Source of the DNA: Mucilaginibacter robiniae | GTDB lineage: Bacteria > Bacteroidota > Bacteroidia > Sphingobacteriales > Sphingobacteriaceae | Assembly: GCF_012849215.1 (NCBI RefSeq) | Contig: NZ_CP051682.1 | Coordinates: forward strand, 4,774,001 to 4,838,000 | DNA: 64,000 nt | Direction: 5' to 3' | Shown here: positions 43,807 through 52,662 of the stretch, in pieces | Numbering within the stretch: the first letter of the stretch is position 1 | Layout of the letters: the number at the start of each line of letters is the position of its first letter | Notes under the pieces: model-generated | Database searches by the model: none | Told to the model about the DNA's origin: nothing | The model's input: the letters and a program-made list of their open reading frames with translations, nothing else | Position numbers and translations under genes: made by a program

Positions 43807-46118
43807 TATGCCTGATGTGGTCTTAACTTAATCATTATTAGTTTAGTTGTTGGTGTATTGCTTTTTTCGGCTACACTATCAATTGGCACCAGCACGTTAG
43901 TTTCCGGGTAGTATGTAGCAGTGCATCGTTCAGGTATATCATAAGCTACAATAACAAACAAACGAGCCGAACGTTCAATACCGCCATAGTTATTGTATAA
44001 ATCTACCTTATCACCCGTTTTAAAGCCAGCTTTCTCAATATCCTTATGATTCATGAATATTACCCGACGTTCGTTGTGTATGCCCCTATAGCGATCTTCC
44101 AATCCATAAATAGTTGTATTAAACTGATCGTGACTGCGTATACTGGTCATCATGTACTCATCTGCTGCCATGGGGTGTTCTGGTAGTTTAGATACGGTGA
44201 ATTGCACTTTACCAGGCGTTTCATCAGTTTCAAAATCACCATGTCGCGGAGCATTTGGTAAGTAAAAGCCGCCTGGTATGCGCACTTTTTTATTGTATTC
44301 TTCAAAACCAGGTATCACTTTTTCAATCACATCACGAACATGATCGTAATGCGAAGCATACAAATCCCAGTTCACCACTGTACGGTCGGCCAATACTTTT
44401 TTAGCCAAGTTACATACGATCAGTGATTCGCTCATTAAATGATCAGAAACAGGTTGCAACACACCTTTAGATTGTTGTACTACTCCCATCGAGTTTTCAC
44501 AACTTACAATTTGCATCTCGCCGTTTATCACATCTTTATCACTTCGCGCTAAAGTCGGTAATATTAAGGCTTCTTCACCATGCACTAAATGGCTGCGGTT
44601 CAGCTTAGTAGATACATGTACCGATAGCTTTAGTTTACGCATAGCTTCGGCTGTGTACATGGTATCTGATGTGGCTGAAAGAAAATTACCGCCCATGGCA
44701 AAAAACACCTTTACCTTACGCTGGTGCATCGCCTTAATCGTATCTACAGCATCATAGCCATGTTCCCGTGGTGGTTCAAAGCCAAACACTTCTTTAAGCT
44801 TATCCAGTTGTTTTTCATAAGGTTTATCATAAATCATCATGGTACGGTTACCTTGTACGTTGCTATGGCCCCGTACCGGGCATAAACCAGCACCTGGCTT
44901 ACCCAGAGCACCTTTTAGCAGTACCAGATTTACAATTTCCTTAATTTGAGCAACGCCATTTTTATGCTGCGTAATGCCCATAGCCCAACATACAATAATG
45001 CGGCTTTTATGCTTTAGCATATCGGCAGCTTCTTGTATTTGCCCAAGTGGCACACCTGCAGCCTCAGCCAGCTCGTTTACATCATATTTTTCCAGGTCTT
45101 CAATAAACTGGTCGTAAAAAACTGTTTTATTTTCAATAAAGGTGCTGTCAAATATTTCTAACAGCGTTTCTTTTTCGTAATCATACAACAGCTTTTCAAT
45201 AGCTTTTAGTAAAGCCATATCACCATTAATTTTCACCTGCAAATACAAATCGGCTAGCTTGGTACTCATGCCCAGCACCCCTTTGGTGGTTTGCGGGTTT
45301 TTGAAAGCAATTAATCCAGCTTCTTTCAACGGATTAATGGCTATAATCTTACTACCACTTTTTTTGGCTTTTTCAAGTGCTGTAAGCATACGCGGGTGGT
45401 TGGTACCCGGGTTTTGTCCCATAATGATGATGACGTCTGTTTCGTAGAAATCATTCAAGGTAACCGTACCTTTACCCATACCTATAGCTTCTGCCAAAGC
45501 CACACTGGTTGATTCATGGCATAGGTTCGAGCAATCAGGCATATTATTAGTACCGTATTCGCGTACAAACAACTGGTACAAAAAAGAAGCTTCATTACTT
45601 GTTCGGCCCGAAGTATAAAAAGCTGCCTCATTCGGCGAATCCAAGCCATTCAGATGCTCGGCAATTTTAGTGAAAGCACCATCCCAACTTATAGGCTGAT
45701 AATAAGTGCCGCCTTTCGGCAGGTACATCGGCTCAGCAATGCGACCATGCTTGCCTATTTCCATATCAGTTTGATGAGCCAGATCAGCCACTGAGTTTTT
45801 AGCAAAAAACTCACCACCTATCTTTTTCAGTGTAGCTTCTTCAGCTAAAGCTTTGGCTCCATTCTCGCAATATTCAGCTACCGGAGAGCGATCATCATCC
45901 GGATCGGGCCAGGCGCAGCTTGAGCAATCAAAACCTTGCTTTTGGTTCATTTTAAATAAAGCCCCAACGCCTCTGGGGCCACCGGTTTCTTCAAATATAT
46001 CGGCCATAGCCGCACCAACTGCGGTCATGCCCGCAGCCCATTTATAAGGTTCGGTAACCTTCAAGTCCAATAATCCTTCCGGATTTTCTGCACTAGGCAA
46101 TTCTGTTCTCTCGCTCAT
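43806..46118 (-). CDS. Molybdopterin oxidoreductase, FdhF/YdeP family
   Basis: This 770-residue enzyme belongs to the formate-dehydrogenase-like molybdopterin family often called FdhF/YdeP. Near the N-terminus are Cys65-x2-Cys68 and Cys84, a possible reduced iron-sulfur site. The molybdenum-domain segment NLCHESTSVALAEAIG (Cys200, His201) aligns by pattern with the selenocysteine/His site of formate dehydrogenase H. Further motifs are IMGQNPGTNHPR and GALGKPGAGLCPVRGHSNVQGNRTM. The C-terminal cofactor-binding domain includes SIRSHDQFNTTIYG. No Tat signal is present, so it is cytoplasmic. Overlap of 4 bases (ATGA) with the small gene upstream, and fdhD next to that, indicates one operon. The substrate is unknown; E. 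coli YdeP is linked to acid resistance. Confidence 0.9.
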   Translation of the reverse strand: MSERTELPSAENPEGLLDLKVTEPYKWAAGMTAVGAAMADIFEETGGPRGVGALFKMNQKQGFDCSSCAWPDPDDDRSPVAEYCENGAKALAEEATLKKIGGEFFAKNSVADLAHQTDMEIGKHGRIAEPMYLPKGGTYYQPISWDGAFTKIAEHLNGLDSPNEAAFYTSGRTSNEASFLYQLFVREYGTNNMPDCSNLCHESTSVALAEAIGMGKGTVTLNDFYETDVIIIMGQNPGTNHPRMLTALEKAKKSGSKIIAINPLKEAGLIAFKNPQTTKGVLGMSTKLADLYLQVKINGDMALLKAIEKLLYDYEKETLLEIFDSTFIENKTVFYDQFIEDLEKYDVNELAEAAGVPLGQIQEAADMLKHKSRIIVCWAMGITQHKNGVAQIKEIVNLVLLKGALGKPGAGLCPVRGHSNVQGNRTMMIYDKPYEKQLDKLKEVFGFEPPREHGYDAVDTIKAMHQRKVKVFFAMGGNFLSATSDTMYTAEAMRKLKLSVHVSTKLNRSHLVHGEEALILPTLARSDKDVINGEMQIVSCENSMGVVQQSKGVLQPVSDHLMSESLIVCNLAKKVLADRTVVNWDLYASHYDHVRDVIEKVIPGFEEYNKKVRIPGGFYLPNAPRHGDFETDETPGKVQFTVSKLPEHPMAADEYMMTSIRSHDQFNTTIYGLEDRYRGIHNERRVIFMNHKDIEKAGFKTGDKVDLYNNYGGIERSARLFVIVAYDIPERCTATYYPETNVLVPIDSVAEKSNTPTTKLIMIKLRPHQA

Positions 46119-46468
46119 TGTTTATTGGCTAACGGGTTAGGATAGTTATCGCTTTGGTCTTCAGCTACGTTTTCTAAACAGGTAAAATCTTTTTCAACCA
46201 ACAAGTATAATGGCCCTTCGCTACAATCGAAACCAACACGATCTGTACTGGTCCAGTCATCAGCTAATTGTTCAGGTACTGAAAGGGTAATAATGTTATT
46301 ATGCAAAGTAGCTTTCATTTCAGGCTCCATTGAACGTTGCAGCACATAGGTTAAAGCTTCCTCACCTATTGGTGTCTTTTCTTTATACATACCTTCGCGA
46401 GCAAATTGCTCAACCTCTGATCGGGTTAAACGGAAGCGCAAAGAGTTGGATCGGATACGAATTTTCAT
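46115..46468 (-). CDS. Small conserved protein, DUF7009-like
   Basis: This 117-residue soluble protein starts MKIRIRSNSLRFRLTRSEVEQF and continues with a beta-rich middle (MKATLHNNIITLSVPEQLADDW) and GPLYLLVEKDFTCLE near the end, a pattern I associate with a DUF7009-like family seen in Bacteroidetes. No catalytic motif can be seen. Its gene overlaps the molybdopterin oxidoreductase gene by 4 bases (ATGA) and follows fdhD after 6 bases, so all three are translated from one message. This suggests a role in maturing or regulating the oxidoreductase, but that is inferred only from position. Family naming is from memory and should be treated as tentative. Confidence 0.7.
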   Translation of the reverse strand: MKIRIRSNSLRFRLTRSEVEQFAREGMYKEKTPIGEEALTYVLQRSMEPEMKATLHNNIITLSVPEQLADDWTSTDRVGFDCSEGPLYLLVEKDFTCLENVAEDQSDNYPNPLANKQ

Positions 46469-46474
46469 AAAACT

Positions 46475-47329
46475 TTATACGGTAGATATGCGGTGAGCCG
46501 CTGTGTAAATATTAAATCGCTGATGGCGCAAAAAGCCCACCAACGTTATGTTAAATTCTTGAGCCAGTTGTATGGCTAAACTGGATGGTGCACCAATGGC
46601 CGCTACTATTTTTATACCTGCCATAGCTGCTTTTTGTACCAGCTCAAAACTGATGCGGCCGCTTAATAGTAATACTTTATTATGCAACGGCAACCACCCG
46701 TTTCTTAAAGAGATCCCTATCAGTTTATCCAAGGCATTATGCCGCCCTACATCCTCACGAACGGCCAGCAACTCCCCTTGCAAGCTAAACAGTGCTGAAG
46801 CATGTAGTCCGCCCGTACTTTCAAATACCTGTTGGTGTTGTCGTAACAAGTCCGGTAATTGGTAAAGCAACGCTGATTGCAATACAACATCATCAGTTAT
46901 AGATTCATCATACGCACTAACCGTGCGTATAGCATTGATAGAAGATTTGCCACATACTCCGCAGCTTGACGTCGTGTAAAAATTACGATCAGCATTGCGC
47001 AAGTTTGGGATTATGTGACTTTGCAGATTTACCTGAATGGTATTCTCACGATTTTCGGCACAAGCTATAAAAGAGTGCCCGGCTTCGGCTACATCACTGT
47101 GTGCTTTGATGATACCTTCTGTAAACAAAAAACCTGTAGCTAAGTCAGCATCATGTCCTGGAGTTCGCATGGTAACTGCTACATTTTGTATCTGCCGGTT
47201 GTTCTCAGGTCCGAAAAGCAATCTTATCTCCAAAGGCTCTTCTGCTGCAACGGCATCTTCTGCAGTTGCCTCCACCAAACCTTCCTGAATTTTCACAACC
47301 GGCACAATAGCACTAGCATCAATCACCAT
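46475..47329 (-). CDS. fdhD: Formate dehydrogenase accessory sulfurtransferase FdhD
   Basis: FdhD transfers sulfur from IscS to the molybdenum cofactor of formate-dehydrogenase-type enzymes. The 284 residues show the conserved cysteines in TTSSCGVCGKSS (Cys123, Cys126). They also show MRTPGHDADLATGFLFTEGII, ALLYQLPDLLRQHQQVFESTGGLHAS, REDVGRHNALDKLIG and LLSGRISFELVQKAAMAGI, all family landmarks. It is the first gene of the operon with the DUF7009-like gene and the YdeP-type oxidoreductase, consistent with serving that enzyme. A -7 box (TATATTTG on the minus strand) sits 5 bases before the ATG. Confidence 0.95.
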   Translation of the reverse strand: MVIDASAIVPVVKIQEGLVEATAEDAVAAEEPLEIRLLFGPENNRQIQNVAVTMRTPGHDADLATGFLFTEGIIKAHSDVAEAGHSFIACAENRENTIQVNLQSHIIPNLRNADRNFYTTSSCGVCGKSSINAIRTVSAYDESITDDVVLQSALLYQLPDLLRQHQQVFESTGGLHASALFSLQGELLAVREDVGRHNALDKLIGISLRNGWLPLHNKVLLLSGRISFELVQKAAMAGIKIVAAIGAPSSLAIQLAQEFNITLVGFLRHQRFNIYTAAHRISTV

Positions 47330-47659
47330 ACTTCAAATATACAATTGCGGTTTATACATTGTTCATTTACTAACGTAATTATCGTAAGTTTAGCTTGTTT
47401 GTAATGCGCTATATATTACGTTTTTTAAACCTTGTTTATCGCTTTTCCAGCAGTGTAACATTTATGCTATACTGCACACCTGGTAAACAGCATTATAAGT
47501 ACTGTTTACAGCTAAATTCCGTAAGATGGAAGACCAATTTTTAATCATTATAAATAACCATTTCGTGCATGTAAACGAAACAAATAAAAATTGTACCCTG
47601 TTGATTAGGTTGTAAACTTAGCCGCTTAGCGTAAACCAACAGCGCATTATAATTACTTC
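47330..47659. other. 330-base divergent intergenic region, fdhD / enolase-superfamily gene
   Basis: No gene is supported here. The region is AT-rich and contains an 8-bp inverted repeat GTAAACAG-N11-CTGTTTAC (47483-47490 with 47502-47509). A shorter repeat GCAGT-N16-ACTGC (47450-47454 with 47471-47475) also lies in it. These could be operator half-sites. Otherwise I see no ORF with family similarity and no RNA gene. Confidence 0.5.
47334..47341 (-). promoter_or_regulatory. Candidate -7 box for the fdhD operon
   Basis: The minus strand reads TATATTTG, a perfect TAnnTTTG match just 4 bases from the fdhD start codon. It would yield a nearly leaderless mRNA. No -33 element was recognised. Confidence 0.4.
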
Positions 47660-48754
47660 ATGTATATTTCAGACACTATATCAAACCTGCGTGTTTCTGC
47701 CTACAAAATCCCTACAGATTATCCAGAATCTGACGGCACACTGGAATGGGACAGTACTATACTGGTATGGGTAGAAATAGAAGCGTTGGGTACAACAGGG
47801 GTTGGTTATACCTATGCACATCAAGCCACAGCCTACTACATTGAAGATAAATTAAAATCGTTGCTTATTGGTCAGAACCCAATGGAGATTCCAGCTATGT
47901 GGCAAAAGATGCTAAACATTGTCCGGAATGACGGAACAGCAGGTATTAGCTGTGCAGCTATCTCAGCGGTTGATAATGCTTTATGGGATTTAAAAGCTAA
48001 AATCCTGAATTTGCCTTTGGCTACATTACTGGGCATGGTACGGCCAGATATGCCTTTATATGGCAGCGGTGGTTTTACCTCATATCCTGATCGGCGCTTG
48101 CAAGAGCAGTTTACTGGATGGCTTGATAAAGGCATCAAAGCTATGAAAATGAAAATTGGCCGGGAACCAGACAAGGATTTTGCACGAGCTCAGGCCGCCA
48201 AAGCTGTCATGGGTGGTGCTGAACTGATGATAGATGCCAATGGTGCTTTCACGCCTCGTATCGCTGTTGCTACAGCAACAAAGTTTGCTGAATTAGGCGT
48301 ATGCTATTTTGAAGAGCCGGTATCATCCGACAATCTGCAAGGCTTACATTTTATACGACAACAAGCTCCGGCTGCCATGCAGATTGCCGCAGGCGAATAT
48401 GGCTATTCGTTGTGGTACTTTGCTGAAATGTTAAAACAACAAGCTGTAGATATATTACAGGCTGATGCTACACGTTGTTGCGGCATAACGGGCTTTTTAA
48501 AAGTTGGCTACTTATGTGAATCGCATCAAACTTTATTTTCATCACACTGTGCACCATCTATACATTTACATGCGGCTGTGGCGTTAAACAGCTTTTATCT
48601 GGCAGAGTATTTTCATGACCATGTACGTATTGAAAACCTCTTGTTTGATGGTGTGCAACAACCCATTAATGGCGTACTTAAGCCAGATTTAACCCGACCA
48701 GGTATAGGTATTGAGTTGAAATATGCCGATGCCGAATCTTATAAAATTTTGTAA
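47660..48754 (+). CDS. Enolase-superfamily enzyme, mandelate racemase subgroup
   Basis: This 364-residue (beta/alpha)7-barrel protein carries the catalytic set of the mandelate racemase subgroup: Lys163-x-Lys165 (KMK), metal ligands Asp192 (MIDANGA), Glu218 (YFEEP) and Glu246 (AAGEYGYS). It also has an Asp269/His296 dyad (QADATRCCG and SSHCAPS). Such enzymes abstract the proton next to a carboxylate, usually in racemisation or in dehydration of acid sugars. The exact substrate is not readable. The gene is followed after 20 bases by a fused FAD/Fe-S oxidoreductase, so the two probably act on one hydroxy-acid pathway. Confidence 0.88.
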   Translation: MYISDTISNLRVSAYKIPTDYPESDGTLEWDSTILVWVEIEALGTTGVGYTYAHQATAYYIEDKLKSLLIGQNPMEIPAMWQKMLNIVRNDGTAGISCAAISAVDNALWDLKAKILNLPLATLLGMVRPDMPLYGSGGFTSYPDRRLQEQFTGWLDKGIKAMKMKIGREPDKDFARAQAAKAVMGGAELMIDANGAFTPRIAVATATKFAELGVCYFEEPVSSDNLQGLHFIRQQAPAAMQIAAGEYGYSLWYFAEMLKQQAVDILQADATRCCGITGFLKVGYLCESHQTLFSSHCAPSIHLHAAVALNSFYLAEYFHDHVRIENLLFDGVQQPINGVLKPDLTRPGIGIELKYADAESYKIL

Positions 48755-48774
48755 CAAAACACTATTCTTTTTAT

Positions 48775-51700
48775 ATGAATGTTGAAGATGTAAAAGCTGA
48801 AGTAGCAAAAATTGATGTTACCATGCTGGAGATTGAACTTCGGGCTACCATTAAAGGTGAAGTTCGTTTTGATAACGGTAGTCGTGCCGCTTATTCGACT
48901 GATGGTTCTAATTACCGACAGGTACCTATTGGAGTGGTGATTCCGAAAACGCGGGAAGACATCATTAATACGGTTGCCTTATGCAACCAATACAAAGCAC
49001 CGGTATTATCACGTGGCGGAGGTACCAGCTTAGCCGGGCAGTGTTGTAATATTGCTGTAGTGATGGACATGACCAAATATTATAACAGTATATTGGAAAT
49101 TGATCCTGAAAAACGCATTGCACGCGTAGAACCCGGTATTGTACTGGATGAGTTGCGTAAGGAGGCCGAAAAACATGGCGTAACGTTTGGCCCAGACCCG
49201 GCTACACATAACCATTGCGCTTTAGGTGGTATGCTGGGCAACAACTCATGTGGCACACACTCTATTATGGCCAAAAATGCAGGTCATGGCTCACGTACTT
49301 CTGATAATACCGACCGACTTACCGTCATGACCTATGATGGTTTAATTATGGATGTTGGTCCGACTAGCGAAGAAGAACTGGAACAAATTATAGCTGAAGG
49401 CGGCCGACGTGGTGAAATTTACCAAAAGCTGAAAAACCTTCGTGATAAATATGGAGATCTCATTCGCGAACGGTTTCCAAAAATTCCGCGCCGTGTATCC
49501 GGTTATAACATTGATGAGTTATTACCAGAAAGCGGCTTTAACGTAGCCCGTGCATTGGTGGGTACGGAAGGTACTTGCGTTACCATATTGGAAGCGCAGC
49601 TAAATTTAATTGAAAACCCGAAAGCCCGTTCATTGCTGGTGTTAGGCTATCCAAGTATATATGATGCTGGCCGACACTCACGTCATTTATTAGAAACCTA
49701 CCCAATTGCGCTTGAAGGATTGGATAACAACTTGGTTGATGGCATGCGCAAAAAAGATTTGCATGTAGATGACATAACCATGCTACCTAAAGGTGGCGGC
49801 TGGCTGATGGTAGAATATGGCGGTGAAACTAAAGAAGAAGCCGACAACAAGGCTAAAGCCACTATGGAAATGCTGAAGAAAGAAGGTGACGCACCAGAAA
49901 TGAGCTTATTTACAGATCCTGGTCAGGCTCAGAAACTTTGGGAAATACGTAAAGCTGGCTTAGGTGCCACTGCATATATTCCCGGTGAAGAAGACACCTG
50001 GGAAGGTTGGGAAGATGCTGCCGTACCACCCGAAAAGGTAGGTGACTACTTGCAGGAATTCCGCGACTTGATGAACAAGTATGCCTATGTAGGCTCTCTT
50101 TACGGTCACTTTGGTGATGGTTGTATGCATACCCGCATCAACTTTGATTTGGTTACAGCACCAGGCATTGAAAAGTACCGTCAGTTTACCCGTGATGCTG
50201 CGGAACTAGTTATCAAATACGGTGGCTCTTTATCCGGTGAACATGGCGATGGACAGTCTCGGGCTGATTTGATTCATCTGATGTTTGGTGAAGAACTCAT
50301 GCAGGCTTTTCATGAGTTTAAAGAAATTTGGGACCCTGAATGGAAAATGAATCCAGGCAAGGTAATTGACCCTTACGGACAAACTTCAAACCTACGTTTA
50401 GGTGCTGATTATAATCCGCCAAAGCTGAAAACTCACTTCACTTTTCCTGAAGATAACGGCAGCTTTGCTCATGCTACTATACGCTGTGTAGGCGTAGGTG
50501 AATGTCGTAAACATGAGGGTGGCACCATGTGCCCAAGCTACATGGTAACTCGTGAAGAAGAGCACTCTACCAGAGGCCGCGCCCGCTTATTATTCGAAAT
50601 GCTGGAAGGCGATGTATTGAAAAAAGGTTGGGAAAGCGACGAGGTAAAAGATGCGCTTGACTTATGCTTAGCTTGTAAAGGTTGTAAAGGTGACTGCCCG
50701 GTTAACGTAGATATGGCTACCTACAAATCGGAGTTTCTATCGCACTATTATGAAAAGAAAACACGCCCGCGTTCAGCCTATGCGTTTGGGTGGATCTATT
50801 GGTGGTCAAGAATGGCTTCAATAGCTCCGGAAGTAGCTAACTTCTTAACCCATAATCCGGTTACGAAAGGCATTGCCAAATGGGCCGCCGGTGTAACACC
50901 TAAAAGAGAGATACCAAAGTTTGCTGATTATAACTTTAGAGATTGGTTTTTCAGTCAGCCTAAAAACAATAGTGTAGCTAAACCTAAAGTGATTTTATGG
51001 GCTGATACCTTTAACAATTACTTTTTGCCTGAAACATTAGTAGCTGGTAAAGATGTGCTGGAGGCAGCCGGTTTTGAAGTGATAGTACCCAAACAAATTT
51101 TATGTTGTGGGCGACCACTTTATGATTTTGGCTTCCTGAATATGGCTAAAAACCTCCTGCATGACATATTGGAAGGTTTAAGAGACGAAATACGCGCCGG
51201 TATTCCGGTAGTTGGTTTGGAGCCTAGCTGTGTAGCTGTTTTTCGGGATGAAATGACTAGTTTACTGCCTGATAACGAAGATGCCAAGCGCCTGAAAAAA
51301 CAAGTTTATACCATAGCTGAGTTTTTAGAACAGAAAGCACCTGATTTTAAAATTCCAGAGTTAAAAAAGAAAGCTCTGGTACACGTACATTGCCACCATA
51401 AAGCCATCATGAAAACTGAAGCTGATGGCAAAGTGTACGAGAAAACAGGATTAGACTACCAGTTTCTGGATTCAGGCTGTTGTGGTATGGCCGGTTACTT
51501 TGGTTATGAAAAAGGCGCTCACTACGAAGTTGGTTTAGCAGCTGGTGAACGTGTGCTGTTGCCTACTGTACGCAATGCTGATAAAGATACCTTAATTGTT
51601 ACCGATGGCTTTAGCTGCCGCGAGCAAATTGAACAAGGTACTGACCGTCACGGCTTGCATACGGCTCAGGTTATCCAAATGGCTTTGAAAGAGCAAGGAC

Positions 51701-51861
51701 ATGCCACCAGTACTGCTTACCCCGAAAAAGCGTATGTAGAAAACAAACCTTACATACCTGGTGCTAAGTTAAAGCGTTATGCTTTGCTAGGTGGAATTGC
51801 TTTAGCGGCAACGGCAATAGTTGTAGCCGTAAGTAATTTAAGTAAAAAAGCAACTGAGTAA
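48775..51861 (+). CDS. Fused FAD-linked oxidase / Fe-S oxidoreductase (GlcD-GlcF type)
   Basis: This 1028-residue protein joins what are separate subunits in glycolate or lactate oxidases. Residues about 40-270 form the FAD-binding PCMH domain (VLSRGGGTSLAGQCCNIAVVMD, GGMLGNNSCGTHSI). About 270-550 is the FAD-oxidase C-terminal domain (YGHFGDGCMHTRINFD, SGEHGDGQSR). Next is a ferredoxin-like part (CVGVGECRKHEGGTMCPSY, CLACKGCKGDCPVN). Then come two CCG domains (CCGRPLYDFG and DSGCCGMAGYFG). A hydrophobic helix at the C-terminus (LLGGIALAATAIVVAV) suggests membrane attachment. Likely reaction: oxidation of a 2-hydroxy acid with electrons to the quinone pool. Adjacent to the enolase-superfamily gene and ended by a strong hairpin. 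Confidence 0.92.
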   Translation: MNVEDVKAEVAKIDVTMLEIELRATIKGEVRFDNGSRAAYSTDGSNYRQVPIGVVIPKTREDIINTVALCNQYKAPVLSRGGGTSLAGQCCNIAVVMDMTKYYNSILEIDPEKRIARVEPGIVLDELRKEAEKHGVTFGPDPATHNHCALGGMLGNNSCGTHSIMAKNAGHGSRTSDNTDRLTVMTYDGLIMDVGPTSEEELEQIIAEGGRRGEIYQKLKNLRDKYGDLIRERFPKIPRRVSGYNIDELLPESGFNVARALVGTEGTCVTILEAQLNLIENPKARSLLVLGYPSIYDAGRHSRHLLETYPIALEGLDNNLVDGMRKKDLHVDDITMLPKGGGWLMVEYGGETKEEADNKAKATMEMLKKEGDAPEMSLFTDPGQAQKLWEIRKAGLGATAYIPGEEDTWEGWEDAAVPPEKVGDYLQEFRDLMNKYAYVGSLYGHFGDGCMHTRINFDLVTAPGIEKYRQFTRDAAELVIKYGGSLSGEHGDGQSRADLIHLMFGEELMQAFHEFKEIWDPEWKMNPGKVIDPYGQTSNLRLGADYNPPKLKTHFTFPEDNGSFAHATIRCVGVGECRKHEGGTMCPSYMVTREEEHSTRGRARLLFEMLEGDVLKKGWESDEVKDALDLCLACKGCKGDCPVNVDMATYKSEFLSHYYEKKTRPRSAYAFGWIYWWSRMASIAPEVANFLTHNPVTKGIAKWAAGVTPKREIPKFADYNFRDWFFSQPKNNSVAKPKVILWADTFNNYFLPETLVAGKDVLEAAGFEVIVPKQILCCGRPLYDFGFLNMAKNLLHDILEGLRDEIRAGIPVVGLEPSCVAVFRDEMTSLLPDNEDAKRLKKQVYTIAEFLEQKAPDFKIPELKKKALVHVHCHHKAIMKTEADGKVYEKTGLDYQFLDSGCCGMAGYFGYEKGAHYEVGLAAGERVLLPTVRNADKDTLIVTDGFSCREQIEQGTDRHGLHTAQVIQMALKEQGHATSTAYPEKAYVENKPYIPGAKLKRYALLGGIALAATAIVVAVSNLSKKATE

Positions 51862-51893
51862 CCGCTTTAGTTAACCGGCTGATGATTCTTTTT

Positions 51894-51940
51894 AATAGCG
51901 AAGAGCCATCTGGTTATGCACCAGATGGCTCTTCGCTATT
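51894..51940. terminator. Bidirectional terminator
   Basis: A perfect 20-bp stem (51894-51913 with 51921-51940) with a 7-base loop lies between the convergent oxidoreductase and esterase genes. Confidence 0.88.
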
Positions 51941-51960
51941 TATGTAATGACCTTATCGGT

Positions 51961-52650
51961 TTATAATATATTTTTCAATACTGGCCAAACGTTTTCATTA
52001 GCCACGATTTTTGCTCCGGATTTGGTTGGATGTATGCCGTCAGCTTGGTTTAAGGCAGCTATACCACCTACATGGTTTAGCAGAAAAGGAACTAGCGTCA
52101 TGTTATTTCTAGCAGCCACTTCAGGAAATACTGCTTTAAAATCATAAGTGTATTTAGCTCCCATGCTGGGTGGTATCTGCATGCCTAGCATTACTAATTT
52201 AGCTTTTGGATATTTGGCTTTAACTTTATCAATTATAGCTTGCAAGTTTTTACGGGTATCACTTACAGGTACACCTCGTAGACCATCATTAGCACCTAGT
52301 TCCAGTACAAAAACATCAACTTTTTGCCTAAGTACCCAGTTAATACGATTTAAGCCTCCAGCTGTGGTTTCCCCGCTTGAACCTGCGTTCACTACCTTAT
52401 AAGGCAACTTTGCCGAATCAATCTTTTTGGCAATCACTCCCGGAAATGCATCAGCCGGATCATCTAAGCCATAACCGGCAGTTAGGCTATCCCCAAAAAA
52501 CAATACTGTTTTTTGGGGCTGGTTATCTGTTTTACTTGCTTCCTGTTGCTTGACAGCCTCTTGCGAGCTAGTTGTATTTTGTTCTTGGCAAGCTGTAAAA
52601 CACATGGTTGCCAAGAACGTGTAAATTATTTTAAATGGAACTTTCTTCAT
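51961..52650 (-). CDS. tesA: SGNH-family arylesterase/thioesterase lipoprotein (TesA-like)
   Basis: This 229-residue protein is an SGNH hydrolase. The signal sequence ends in FTAC (Cys21), so it is probably a lipoprotein. Block I is FFGDSLTAGYG with nucleophile Ser55. Block II lies in GSSGETTAGGL, block III in LGANDGLRG, and block V in DGIHPT with the catalytic Asp and His. The nearest relatives are TesA-type multifunctional esterases/lysophospholipases. Its position 12 bases downstream of ybbP- and ybbA-like genes reproduces the linkage seen in E. coli and other bacteria, which supports the name. The E. coli form is periplasmic, whereas here lipid anchoring is predicted. Confidence 0.9.
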   Translation of the reverse strand: MKKVPFKIIYTFLATMCFTACQEQNTTSSQEAVKQQEASKTDNQPQKTVLFFGDSLTAGYGLDDPADAFPGVIAKKIDSAKLPYKVVNAGSSGETTAGGLNRINWVLRQKVDVFVLELGANDGLRGVPVSDTRKNLQAIIDKVKAKYPKAKLVMLGMQIPPSMGAKYTYDFKAVFPEVAARNNMTLVPFLLNHVGGIAALNQADGIHPTKSGAKIVANENVWPVLKNIL

Positions 52651-52662
52651 AACCTTTAAACG

